Source: Rhizobium chutanense
GTDB taxonomy: Bacteria > Pseudomonadota > Alphaproteobacteria > Rhizobiales > Rhizobiaceae
Reading direction: 5' to 3'
Assembly (NCBI RefSeq): GCF_002531935.1
Contig: NZ_NWSV01000004.1
Span: forward strand, 248,001-312,000
DNA: 64,000 bases
The notes below the pieces were generated by a model, which did no database searches, was not told the DNA's origin, and saw nothing but the letters and a program-made list of their open reading frames with translations. The position numbers were made by a program, and so were the translations under genes. Positions 8,838 to 16,782 of this stretch are shown here, in pieces; position 1 is the first letter of the stretch; each line of letters opens with the position of its first letter.

Positions 8838-10738
8838 CGCGTCGTATTTTTCTGGGCGGCCTCGTCGGTGCGGCGATCGCGCCTTCGGTGCTTCGGGCGC
8901 AACAGGCCGGCGAGCCGGAATTCCTGAAGGAGCAACTCGCCTCAGGCAGCCTGCCGCCGATGGCCGAGCGCCTTCCTGCCCACCCGCGCATCGTCAACCT
9001 GAAGGAAATGGGGCTCGAACCCGGCAGCTACGGCGGCACGGTGCGCACCATCATCGGCAGCCAGCGCGACATCCGCTTCATGACGATCTACGGCTATGCC
9101 CGCCTGGTCGGCTACGACAAGCACCTGCAGTTCCAGCCCGATATTCTCGCCGATTTCCAATCGGAAGACGACACGGTGTTCACCTTCACGCTGCGCGAAG
9201 GCCATAAATGGTCCGACGGCCAGCCGTTCACCGCCGACGATTTCCGCTACTGGTGGGAAGACGTCATCCTGAACGACAAGCTGACGCCGGGCGGCGGCGC
9301 GCTGGAGCTTCGCCCGCACGGCAGCCTGCCGCGTTTCGAGATGCTCGACGCGCTGACCGTTCGCTACAGCTGGGAAAAACCCAACCCGATGTTCCTGCCG
9401 ACCCTGGCAGGGCCCATACCGCTCGTCATCGTCGGGCCGGCACACTACCTCAAGCAGTTCCACAAGAAGTATCAGCCCGACCAGGCGAAGATGGAACAGA
9501 TGATGCAGGCCAACCGCGCCAAGAAATGGCAGGACCTGCACATCAAGATGGCCAGATCCTACCGGCCTGAGAATCCCGACCTGCCGACGCTCGATCCCTG
9601 GCACAACAGGACGCCGCTGCCGGCCGAGCAGTTCGTCTTCGAGCGCAACCCGTTCTTCCACCGCGTCGACGAGACCGGCAGGCAGCTTCCCTATCTCGAC
9701 CGGTTCATCCTCAACGTCTCCTCATCGTCGATCATCGCCGCCAAGGCGGGGGCCGGCGAAGCCGATCTGCAGGCGACCGGTATCGATTTCAACGACTACA
9801 CCTTCCTGAAGGAGGCCGAGAAGCGCTTCCCCGTGAAGGTCGATCTGTGGAAGGTCGCGCGCGGCTCGCGCATCACGCTCCTGCCGAACCTCAACTGCGC
9901 CGACGAGGTGTGGCGCGGCCTGTTCCGCGACGTGCGCCTGCGCCGGGCGCTATCGCTGGCGATCGACCGGCACGAGATCAACATGGTCGCCTTCTACGGC
10001 TTGGGCACGCCGAGCGCCGATACCGTTCTGCCCGACAGCCCGCTGTTCAAGCAGGAATATGCCGACGCCTTCGTCAAGTTCGATCCCGACGAGGCCAACC
10101 GCCTGCTCGACGAACTCGGCCTGGTGAAACGCGGCGACGACGGCATCCGCCTGCTGCCGGACGGGCGGCGCGCCGAGATCACCGTCGAGACCGCCGGCGA
10201 GAGCAATCTCGATACCGACGTGCTGGAACTGGTGCACGACCACTGGGCCAATATCGGCCTGGCGCTCTATACCCGAACCTCGCAGCGCGACGTCTTCCGC
10301 AACCGCGCCATGAGCGGCACGATCATGATGTCGATCTGGTACGGCCTCGACAATGGCGTGCCGACCGCCGACATGTCGCCCTCGGGGTTGGCGCCGACCC
10401 TCGACGATCAGCTGCAATGGCCGCTCTGGGGCATGCACTATCTCTCGGCCGGCCAGGAGGGCACGGCCCCCGACCTGCCGGAAGCGGCCGAACTGGTCGA
10501 TCTGCTCGGCCAATGGGGCTCGACGGCGAAATTCGAGGAGCGCCAGGTGATCTGGCACAAAATGCTGTCGCTCTATACGCAGCAGGTGTTCTCGATCGGC
10601 CTGATCAACAGCACGCTGCAGCCGATCCTTCGCGCCGCCAAGCTGCAGAACATGCCGGCGAAAGCCCTCTACGGCTTCGATCCCACCTCCTATCTCGGCA
10701 TCTACATGCCGGATGCATTCTGGTACAAGGAGGCCTAA
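8831..10738 (+). CDS. extracellular solute-binding protein, family 5 (peptide/oligosaccharide type)
   Basis: This 635-residue periplasmic binding protein delivers a ligand to the two downstream permeases. The N-terminus has a twin-arginine style signal (TRRIFLGG, then a hydrophobic stretch ending LRAQQ, about 25 residues), suggesting export folded through Tat. The mature part shows the family 5 pattern LREGHKWSDGQPFTADDFRYWWED near residue 122 (given here in pieces: LREGHKWSDG, then FTADDF) and the second-lobe segment RRALSLAIDRHEIN. An AAGGAG site lies 8 bases upstream of the ATG. Large family 5 proteins of this size may bind peptides, opines, nickel complexes or oligosaccharides. Because it sits beside glycosyltransferase genes I lean toward an oligosaccharide or glycopeptide, but that is inference only. 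Confidence 0.9.
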   Translation: MVTRRIFLGGLVGAAIAPSVLRAQQAGEPEFLKEQLASGSLPPMAERLPAHPRIVNLKEMGLEPGSYGGTVRTIIGSQRDIRFMTIYGYARLVGYDKHLQFQPDILADFQSEDDTVFTFTLREGHKWSDGQPFTADDFRYWWEDVILNDKLTPGGGALELRPHGSLPRFEMLDALTVRYSWEKPNPMFLPTLAGPIPLVIVGPAHYLKQFHKKYQPDQAKMEQMMQANRAKKWQDLHIKMARSYRPENPDLPTLDPWHNRTPLPAEQFVFERNPFFHRVDETGRQLPYLDRFILNVSSSSIIAAKAGAGEADLQATGIDFNDYTFLKEAEKRFPVKVDLWKVARGSRITLLPNLNCADEVWRGLFRDVRLRRALSLAIDRHEINMVAFYGLGTPSADTVLPDSPLFKQEYADAFVKFDPDEANRLLDELGLVKRGDDGIRLLPDGRRAEITVETAGESNLDTDVLELVHDHWANIGLALYTRTSQRDVFRNRAMSGTIMMSIWYGLDNGVPTADMSPSGLAPTLDDQLQWPLWGMHYLSAGQEGTAPDLPEAAELVDLLGQWGSTAKFEERQVIWHKMLSLYTQQVFSIGLINSTLQPILRAAKLQNMPAKALYGFDPTSYLGIYMPDAFWYKEA

Positions 10739-10741
10739 GGC

Positions 10742-11740
10742 GTGCTCAGATATATTCTCTGGCGTATCGCCGCCATGGTGCCGACACTCTTCGTCATTTC
10801 GGCGCTGGTTTTCACCATCATCGAGCTGCCGCCCGGCGATTTCTTCGAGAGCCAGATCGCCGAACTGCGCGCCTCCGGCGAAACCGCCAATCTCCAGGAA
10901 ATCGAGGAGATGCGCCAGCAATACGGCTTCGACAAGCCGGAGATCGTGCGCTATTTCTACTGGGTCGGCGGCATGCTGCACGGCGATTTCGGCTATTCCT
11001 TCGAATACCAGCTGCCGGTCTCCGACGTGGTCGGCGATCGCCTCTGGCTGACGATCCTCGTCTCCTTCACCACCATCCTGCTCACCTGGCTGATCGCCTT
11101 CCCGATCGGCATCTATTCGGCCACGCACCAGTACAGCTGGGGCGACTATGGGCTGACCTTCCTCGGCCTGCTCGGCATTGCCGTTCCGAACTTCATGCTG
11201 GCGCTGATCCTGATGTATTTCGCCAATATCTGGTTCGGCATCTCGATCGGCCATCTGATGGACCAGCAATATATCTCGGCGCCGATGAGCTGGGAGAAGG
11301 CGCGGTCGATCCTCTCGCACCTGTGGATCCCGGTGATCATCGTCGGCACCGCCGGCACGGCCGGCATGATCCGGCGGTTGCGCGCCAACCTGCTCGACGA
11401 GATGCAGAAGCAATATGTGACGACCGCCCGCGCCAAGGGCCTGCATCCGATGCGGGCGCTGCTCAAATATCCGCTGCGCATGGCGCTCAACTTCTTCGTC
11501 GCCGATATCGGCTCGATCCTGCCGTCGATCATCTCGGGCGCCGAAATCGTCGCCATCGTGCTGTCGCTGGAGACGACGGGACCGATGCTGATCAAGGCGC
11601 TGCAGAGCCAGGACATGTATCTGGCCGGCTCCTTCCTGATGTTCCTGGCCTTCCTCAACGTCATCGGCGTGCTGATCTCCGACATCGCGCTCGGCTTCCT
11701 CGATCCCCGCATCCGTCTGCAAGGCAGGAGCACCAAATAA
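10742..11740 (+). CDS. ABC importer permease 1 (DppB/YejB type)
   Basis: This 332-residue inner-membrane protein has about six transmembrane segments. It starts with the typical LRYILWRIAAMVPTLFVIS segment and carries the EAA-loop region (VTTARAKGLHPMRALLKYPLR, about residues 222-242) that docks on the ATPase. The start is GTG at 10742, supported by an AAGGAGG site seven bases upstream. It lies three bases after the binding-protein gene and its stop overlaps the next start by one base. With the second permease it forms the membrane channel of the importer. Confidence 0.92.
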   Translation: MLRYILWRIAAMVPTLFVISALVFTIIELPPGDFFESQIAELRASGETANLQEIEEMRQQYGFDKPEIVRYFYWVGGMLHGDFGYSFEYQLPVSDVVGDRLWLTILVSFTTILLTWLIAFPIGIYSATHQYSWGDYGLTFLGLLGIAVPNFMLALILMYFANIWFGISIGHLMDQQYISAPMSWEKARSILSHLWIPVIIVGTAGTAGMIRRLRANLLDEMQKQYVTTARAKGLHPMRALLKYPLRMALNFFVADIGSILPSIISGAEIVAIVLSLETTGPMLIKALQSQDMYLAGSFLMFLAFLNVIGVLISDIALGFLDPRIRLQGRSTK

Positions 11741-12912
11741 TGTCGCCCCTTCCCGCACCCGGCGCGCCGCTTCCCCATTACGTCTCGACGGCGCCTTTCG
11801 ATCCGCACGCGACCGAAACCATGACGGCAGCGCAATCGCGCATCCATCTCGCCTCGCAGAAGCAGCTGATGTGGTGGAAGTTCAAGCAGCACCGGCTGGC
11901 CTTGATCTCCGGCATCTTTCTCGCCGCCGTCTATCTGATGATCCTGATCGTCGAGTTCCTGGCGCCCTACGGCCTGCACACCCGCAATGTCGATTTCATC
12001 CATGCGCCGCCGCAAAGCGTCCATTTGTTCGACAAGGGTGAGTTCGTCGGACCCTTCGTCTACGGCCGCAGCATGACGCTCGATCTCGACACGCTGCACC
12101 GCGTCTATACCGACAGGCCGAACGACGTGCAGCCGATCCGTTTCTTCTGCCGCGGCGATGCCTATAAATTCTGGGGCTTTGCCGCCTCGAACTATCATCT
12201 GGTCTGCCCGGCGATCGGCGGCCAGATGTTCCTGCTCGGCACCGACCGGCTCGGCCGCGACGTGCTCTCGCGCATCCTCTACGGTGCGCGGATCTCGCTG
12301 ACGATCGGTCTGATCGGCATTTCGATCAGCTTCGTGCTCGGCATCGTCATCGGCGGCCTCGCCGGCTACTGGGGCGGTATTTTCGATCTCATCGTCCAGC
12401 GCCTGATCGAGGTGCTGCAATCGCTGCCGAGCCTGCCGCTGTGGATGGCGCTGGCCGCCATCATGCCGGTGACCTGGAGCCCGATCGTCATCTATTTCGG
12501 CATTACCGTCATCCTCGGCATCATCGACTGGACCGGGCTGGCGCGTGCCGTGCGCTCCAAGCTTTTGGCGCTGCGCGAGGAGGATTACGTGCAGGCGGCA
12601 CAGCTGATGGGCGCCAGCACGCCGCGCATCATCGGCCGGCATCTGGTGCCGGGTTTCATGTCGCATCTCATTGCTTCGGCGACGATTTCCATCCCCGGCA
12701 TGATCCTCGGCGAGACCGCGCTCTCGTTTCTCGGCCTCGGCCTGCGTCCGCCGATCACCAGCTGGGGTATTCTGCTGACCGAGGCAAAAAGCGTCAGCGT
12801 CATCGCCTTTTATCCTTGGCTGCTCTATCCGATCATTCCTGTTGTTCTTGTCATTTTGGCGTTCAACTTTCTGGGAGACGGCTTGCGTGATGCGGCAGAT
12901 CCCTACAAATAG
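11740..12912 (+). CDS. ABC importer permease 2 (DppC/YejE type)
   Basis: This 390-residue inner-membrane permease is longer than the usual 280-300. A first helix lies near residues 53-75, followed by a periplasmic loop of about 100 residues. The core begins with the family motif LLGTDRLGRDVLSRILYGAR (residues 166-185). The EAA loop is REEDYVQAAQLMGASTPRII (about residue 285), and SFLGLGLRPPITSWG follows near the end. The start was set at the ATG overlapping the previous TAA by one base, which is in frame with this protein. A long loop of this kind is seen in the YejE and AgpC branch. It is the last gene of the importer and is followed after about 95 bases by the glycosyltransferase genes. Confidence 0.92.
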   Translation: MSPLPAPGAPLPHYVSTAPFDPHATETMTAAQSRIHLASQKQLMWWKFKQHRLALISGIFLAAVYLMILIVEFLAPYGLHTRNVDFIHAPPQSVHLFDKGEFVGPFVYGRSMTLDLDTLHRVYTDRPNDVQPIRFFCRGDAYKFWGFAASNYHLVCPAIGGQMFLLGTDRLGRDVLSRILYGARISLTIGLIGISISFVLGIVIGGLAGYWGGIFDLIVQRLIEVLQSLPSLPLWMALAAIMPVTWSPIVIYFGITVILGIIDWTGLARAVRSKLLALREEDYVQAAQLMGASTPRIIGRHLVPGFMSHLIASATISIPGMILGETALSFLGLGLRPPITSWGILLTEAKSVSVIAFYPWLLYPIIPVVLVILAFNFLGDGLRDAADPYK

Positions 12913-13008
12913 CAGGAAGCTCGGCGGTGCCTCACGGCATCGCTCCCGCCGCATGGCCTCCGGACGGTGGGGGTGCTAAATATGTTGCTCGCCCCAGAGG
13001 GAACACCC

Positions 13009-14214
13009 ATGGCCAGACGTCTCGAAGATGCACGCATCCTCATGTACAGCCACGACACCTTCGGTCTCGGCCACCTCAGACGCTGTCGCACCATCGCCCA
13101 TGCGCTGGTCGAGGATTATCGCGGCCTCAACATCCTGATCATTTCGGGCGCCACCATCGCCGGCGCCTTCGACTACCGCGCCCGCGTCGACTTCGTGAAG
13201 ATCCCGAGCGTCATCAAGCTGCGCAACGGCGAATATACCTCGCTTGCCAGCCACATCGACCTGCACGAGACGCTGAAGATGCGCGAATCGAGCATCCGCC
13301 ACACGGCCGAGACCTTCCAGCCCGATATCTTCATCGTCGACAAGGAGCCGATGGGGCTGAAGGGGGAGGTCGAGGATACGCTCGCCTATCTCAAGGCCCG
13401 CGGCACCGTGCTGGTGCTCGGCCTGCGCGAGATCATGGATGCGCCGCATCTGCTCGAGGCCGAGTGGAAGAAGAACGGCATCATGCAGAAGATCGACCAA
13501 TATTACGACAGCGTCTGGGTCTACGGTCCGCCTGATTTTTATGACCCGCTGGTCGGTCTCGACGTGCCGGCGAGCCTCCGCCGGAAGATGGATTTCGTCG
13601 GCTTCCTGCAGCGCAGCGTCTCCAAGGGCAAGACCTCGATCAACGCCCGCAAGGACAATTACATCCTCGTCACCACCGGCGGCGGCGGCGACGGCTCCGA
13701 TCTCGTCCATGACGTGATGAACGCCTACGAGGCCGATCCGACGCTGACGCAGAAGGCGCTCGTCGTGCTCGGGCCCTATATGCCGGCCGCCGAGCGCGCC
13801 AAGCTGGTACAGAAGGGCGAAGCCATTCCCTATATCGAGGTGATCGAGTTCGACAACCACATGGAAGAGCTGATCGACGGCGCCATCGGCGTCGTCGCCA
13901 TGGGCGGCTACAACACCTATTGCGAGATCCTCTCCTTCGATAAGCCGGCCCTCATCGTGCCCCGCGTCAAGCCGCGCGAGGAACAGCTGCTGCGCGCCCA
14001 ACGGGCAAGCGAGCTCGGCCTCGTCGACATGCTGCTGCCGGAACAGTCGGTCGATCCGAAGATCATGGCCGAGGCGCTGAAGCGCCTGCCCTCCCGCCTG
14101 CCGCCGTCGAAGAGCGGCAGCAATATGCATCTCGAAGGGCTCGATCATATTTCGCAGACCGTCGGCCGATGGATCGACGGCCGCGCCAGCCACCTCGCCC
14201 TCGTCGCAGAATAG
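13009..14214 (+). CDS. GT-B glycosyltransferase, MurG/GT28-like (first paralogue)
   Basis: This 401-residue protein has the two-lobed GT-B organisation. The N-terminal lobe opens with YSHDTFGLGHLRRCRTIAHAL, a GxGHxxR nucleotide-sugar glycosyltransferase signature split here around GLGHLRR (residues 15-21). The C-terminal lobe has VTTGGGGDGSDLV and GGYNTYCEIL, with PRVKPREEQLLRA as donor-binding loop, as in MurG-type enzymes. There is no signal peptide and no membrane helix. I chose the ATG at 13009 because AGAGGGA lies seven bases before it, rather than the upstream GTG at 12967. It is a paralogue of the gene at 15468. Donor and acceptor are unknown. Confidence 0.85.
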   Translation: MARRLEDARILMYSHDTFGLGHLRRCRTIAHALVEDYRGLNILIISGATIAGAFDYRARVDFVKIPSVIKLRNGEYTSLASHIDLHETLKMRESSIRHTAETFQPDIFIVDKEPMGLKGEVEDTLAYLKARGTVLVLGLREIMDAPHLLEAEWKKNGIMQKIDQYYDSVWVYGPPDFYDPLVGLDVPASLRRKMDFVGFLQRSVSKGKTSINARKDNYILVTTGGGGDGSDLVHDVMNAYEADPTLTQKALVVLGPYMPAAERAKLVQKGEAIPYIEVIEFDNHMEELIDGAIGVVAMGGYNTYCEILSFDKPALIVPRVKPREEQLLRAQRASELGLVDMLLPEQSVDPKIMAEALKRLPSRLPPSKSGSNMHLEGLDHISQTVGRWIDGRASHLALVAE

Positions 14215-14223
14215 GGCACAGCC

Positions 14224-15471
14224 TTGCCGCCACGCCGCAAGATCCTCGTCGTTCTGAAAGGCTATCCCCGCCTTTCGGAAACCTTCATCGCCCAGGAGCT
14301 GCTCGGCCTCGAAAAGGCCGGCTTCGACCTGACGCTGATTTCGATGCGCCGGCCGACCGACAAGAAGCGCCACCCCGTCCATGACGAGATCCGGGCGCGC
14401 GTCGTCTACCTGCCGGAATATCTGCATGAGGAGCCGATCCGCGTGCTGAAAGGCTTGGTCGCCGGTTTTGCGAAACCTGGCTTCAAGGCGCTGATCAAAC
14501 GTTTCCTCGCCGACCTCAAGCGCGACATCTCGCGCAACCGCTTCCGCCGTCTCGGCCAGGCGCTGGTGCTGGCGCGCGAATGGCCTGACGGCGGGCAATG
14601 GCTGCATGCCCATTTCATCCACACGCCAGCCTCGGTGACGGAATATGCGAGCATCCTTACCGGCACGCCCTGGACCTGTTCGGCCCACGCCAAGGACATC
14701 TGGACGTCACCGGACTGGGAGCTCAACGAGAAGCTCGGCAGCGCCCGCTGGGCGGTCACCTGCACCAGAACGGGCTACGAGCACATGCGGGGCCTGACAT
14801 CCCGCAAGGATGCGGTGCACTTAAGCTATCACGGCCTCGATCTCGCCCGTTTCGGCCATTTTGCCGGCGCGCGTTCGGACCGCACCGGCACCAACCCCGA
14901 CGACCCGGCCTTCATCCTCAGCGTCGGCCGTGCCGTCGAGAAGAAAGGCTACGACGTGCTGCTCAGGGCGCTTGCCCTGCTGCCCGCCGACCTCCACTGG
15001 CGCATGGACCACATCGGCGGCGGCGAGGAGCTTGCGAAACTGAAAGTCCTGGCCGGCGAACTCGGCCTCTCCGGCCGCATCGTCTGGAAGGGCGCCCTGG
15101 CGCAGGAAGACGTGCTCGATCATTACCGCCGCGCCGACCTCTTCGCGCTGGCTTGCCGGGTCGCCGCCAATGGCGACCGCGACGGCCTGCCGAACGTCCT
15201 TGTCGAAGCATCGAGCCAGCGGCTCGTCTGCGTCTCGACCGACGTATCCGGCGTGCCGGAACTCCTGAAGAACGGTGAAAACGGTCTCGTCGTGCCACCG
15301 GAGGATCCGGCGCTGCTTGCGAGAGCCCTGGAAGCGGCGATCCGCGACCCGGCGCTGCGCAAGCGCCTCGGCGACGCCGCCGAAAGCCGGGTGCGCGAAG
15401 ATTTCGATTATCACTCCAGCATCAGACAGCTCACCGGCCTGTTCGAGGCCGAATGGCAGAAGGCCTCATGA
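14224..15471 (+). CDS. glycosyltransferase family 4
   Basis: This 415-residue GT-B enzyme is of the GT4 type. The acceptor lobe begins KILVVLKGYPRLSETFI, a pattern typical of exopolysaccharide GT4 enzymes. The donor lobe has SVGRAVEKKGYDVLL (near residue 238) and the EX7E-like segment LPNVLVEASSQRLVCVSTDVSG (cut here as LPNVLVEASSQ, near 323), followed by GVPELL. The start is a TTG ten bases after the preceding gene with a weak AGGG upstream; no in-frame ATG is available before residue 42. It overlaps the next gene by an ATGA junction, so translation is coupled. Confidence 0.9.
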   Translation: MPPRRKILVVLKGYPRLSETFIAQELLGLEKAGFDLTLISMRRPTDKKRHPVHDEIRARVVYLPEYLHEEPIRVLKGLVAGFAKPGFKALIKRFLADLKRDISRNRFRRLGQALVLAREWPDGGQWLHAHFIHTPASVTEYASILTGTPWTCSAHAKDIWTSPDWELNEKLGSARWAVTCTRTGYEHMRGLTSRKDAVHLSYHGLDLARFGHFAGARSDRTGTNPDDPAFILSVGRAVEKKGYDVLLRALALLPADLHWRMDHIGGGEELAKLKVLAGELGLSGRIVWKGALAQEDVLDHYRRADLFALACRVAANGDRDGLPNVLVEASSQRLVCVSTDVSGVPELLKNGENGLVVPPEDPALLARALEAAIRDPALRKRLGDAAESRVREDFDYHSSIRQLTGLFEAEWQKAS

Positions 15472-16634
15472 CGGCACCGCGTATCTTCTTCTATGTCCAG
15501 CACCTGCTCGGCATCGGCCATATCGCCCGCGCCAGCCGCATCGCCAATGCGCTCGTCAAGGACGGTTTCGACGTCACGGTCGTCACCGGCGGCCTGCCGG
15601 TGCCTGGCTTTCCCGGTGAGGGCGTGAAGACCGTGGCCTTGCCGGCGGTCGTTGCCAGCAATGCCGGTTTCTCCGGCCTCGCCGATGCCGACGGCCGGCC
15701 CGCCGGCGAGGATTTCCTCCATGCCCGCCGCGAACTGCTGCTCGACGCCTTTCATGCCGCAAGGCCCGATGTCGTCATCATCGAAGCCTTCCCCTTCGGC
15801 CGGCGACAGATGCGCTTCGAACTCCTGCCCTTGCTCGCGGCAATCGAAAAGGCCGAGCCGCGGCCGAAACTCTTAAGCTCGGTGCGCGACATCCTGCAGG
15901 AAAACCGCAAGGCCGGCCGCGACGCGGAAACCGCCGCGCTGGTCAAGGAGCATTTCGACGCCGTTCTCGTCCACGGCGATCCGGATTTCGTCAGGCTCGA
16001 GGACACCTTCCCGCTGACGCCTGAAATCGCCGACAGGCTGCGTTATACCGGCCTTGTCGCAGCCCCGCCGGCGCCCGAGCCGACCGAAACATTCGATGTC
16101 ATCGCCTCGGCGGGCGGCGGCGCCGTCGGTGCGGCGCTGATCGGCGCGGCCAAAGAGGCGGCAGCGATGCTGCCCGCCGATCTCCGCTGGCTGCTGATCG
16201 CGGGGCCGAACCTGCCGGAGACCGATTTTACCGCGCTGTCGCGGGACGCGCCTCGAAATGTGACGCTGGTGCGTTTCCGCAAGGATTTTCCTTCGCTGCT
16301 GCGCGCCGCCAAAGTCTCGATATCGCAGGCCGGCTACAACACGGTCGGCGATCTGCTGCGCACCGAATGCCGGGCGATCCTCATTCCCTTCGTCGCCGGC
16401 GGCGAGACCGAGCAGACGGTGCGCGCCGAACGGCTGCAGGCGCTCGGCCTCGCCGATATCCTGCCGGAAACGGGACTGACGCCGATCCATGTGAAAGAGG
16501 CGGTCGAAAGGGCGCTCGCCGCACCGGGGCGCAAGCCGGTGCTGCTCGATCTCGACGGGGCGGAGAAAACCGCCGGCGTCATTCGCTCCATGATTGCCGA
16601 ATCCCTCGCCCAATCCAAAATTCCTGTGATATAA
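15468..16634 (+). CDS. GT-B glycosyltransferase, MurG/GT28-like (second paralogue)
   Basis: This 388-residue protein is related to the gene at 13009. It has the same opening pattern (FYVQHLLGIGHIARASRI) with GxGHxxR, and a matching C-terminal QAGYNTVGDLL and GGETEQTVRAERL donor loop. The start at 15468 uses the ATGA overlap with the GT4 gene, with AGAAGG four bases before it; an in-frame ATG at 15453 is less likely. The order paralogue, GT4, paralogue suggests that three successive transfers build one short glycan. It is cytoplasmic, possibly membrane-associated. The product is unknown. Confidence 0.85.
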   Translation: MTAPRIFFYVQHLLGIGHIARASRIANALVKDGFDVTVVTGGLPVPGFPGEGVKTVALPAVVASNAGFSGLADADGRPAGEDFLHARRELLLDAFHAARPDVVIIEAFPFGRRQMRFELLPLLAAIEKAEPRPKLLSSVRDILQENRKAGRDAETAALVKEHFDAVLVHGDPDFVRLEDTFPLTPEIADRLRYTGLVAAPPAPEPTETFDVIASAGGGAVGAALIGAAKEAAAMLPADLRWLLIAGPNLPETDFTALSRDAPRNVTLVRFRKDFPSLLRAAKVSISQAGYNTVGDLLRTECRAILIPFVAGGETEQTVRAERLQALGLADILPETGLTPIHVKEAVERALAAPGRKPVLLDLDGAEKTAGVIRSMIAESLAQSKIPVI

Positions 16635-16782
16635 ACAGTGTTCCGGCGAGAATCGGCACGTCTGCGGCCGGTCGCTTCGCCTTGTTTTCATTGCGATATC
16701 GGCGGTCCGGCTGCATGGTCCTGTTCTTGAGATTCCTCCCCATCCCGGCCCCCGCAATTTCCCAGCACGCTGACGGTTAGCC

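Noticed and set aside
9847..11739. Upstream extension of the second importer permease frame through the binding protein and first permease genes
   Set aside because: The extension is an arginine-rich shadow of the other frame. The ATG at 11740 overlapping the previous stop gives the proper permease start.
10742..12912. Possible nickel transporter reading of the family 5 ABC importer
   Set aside because: Nothing in the binding protein or in the neighbouring genes points to nickel or a metallophore, so no specific substrate was assigned.
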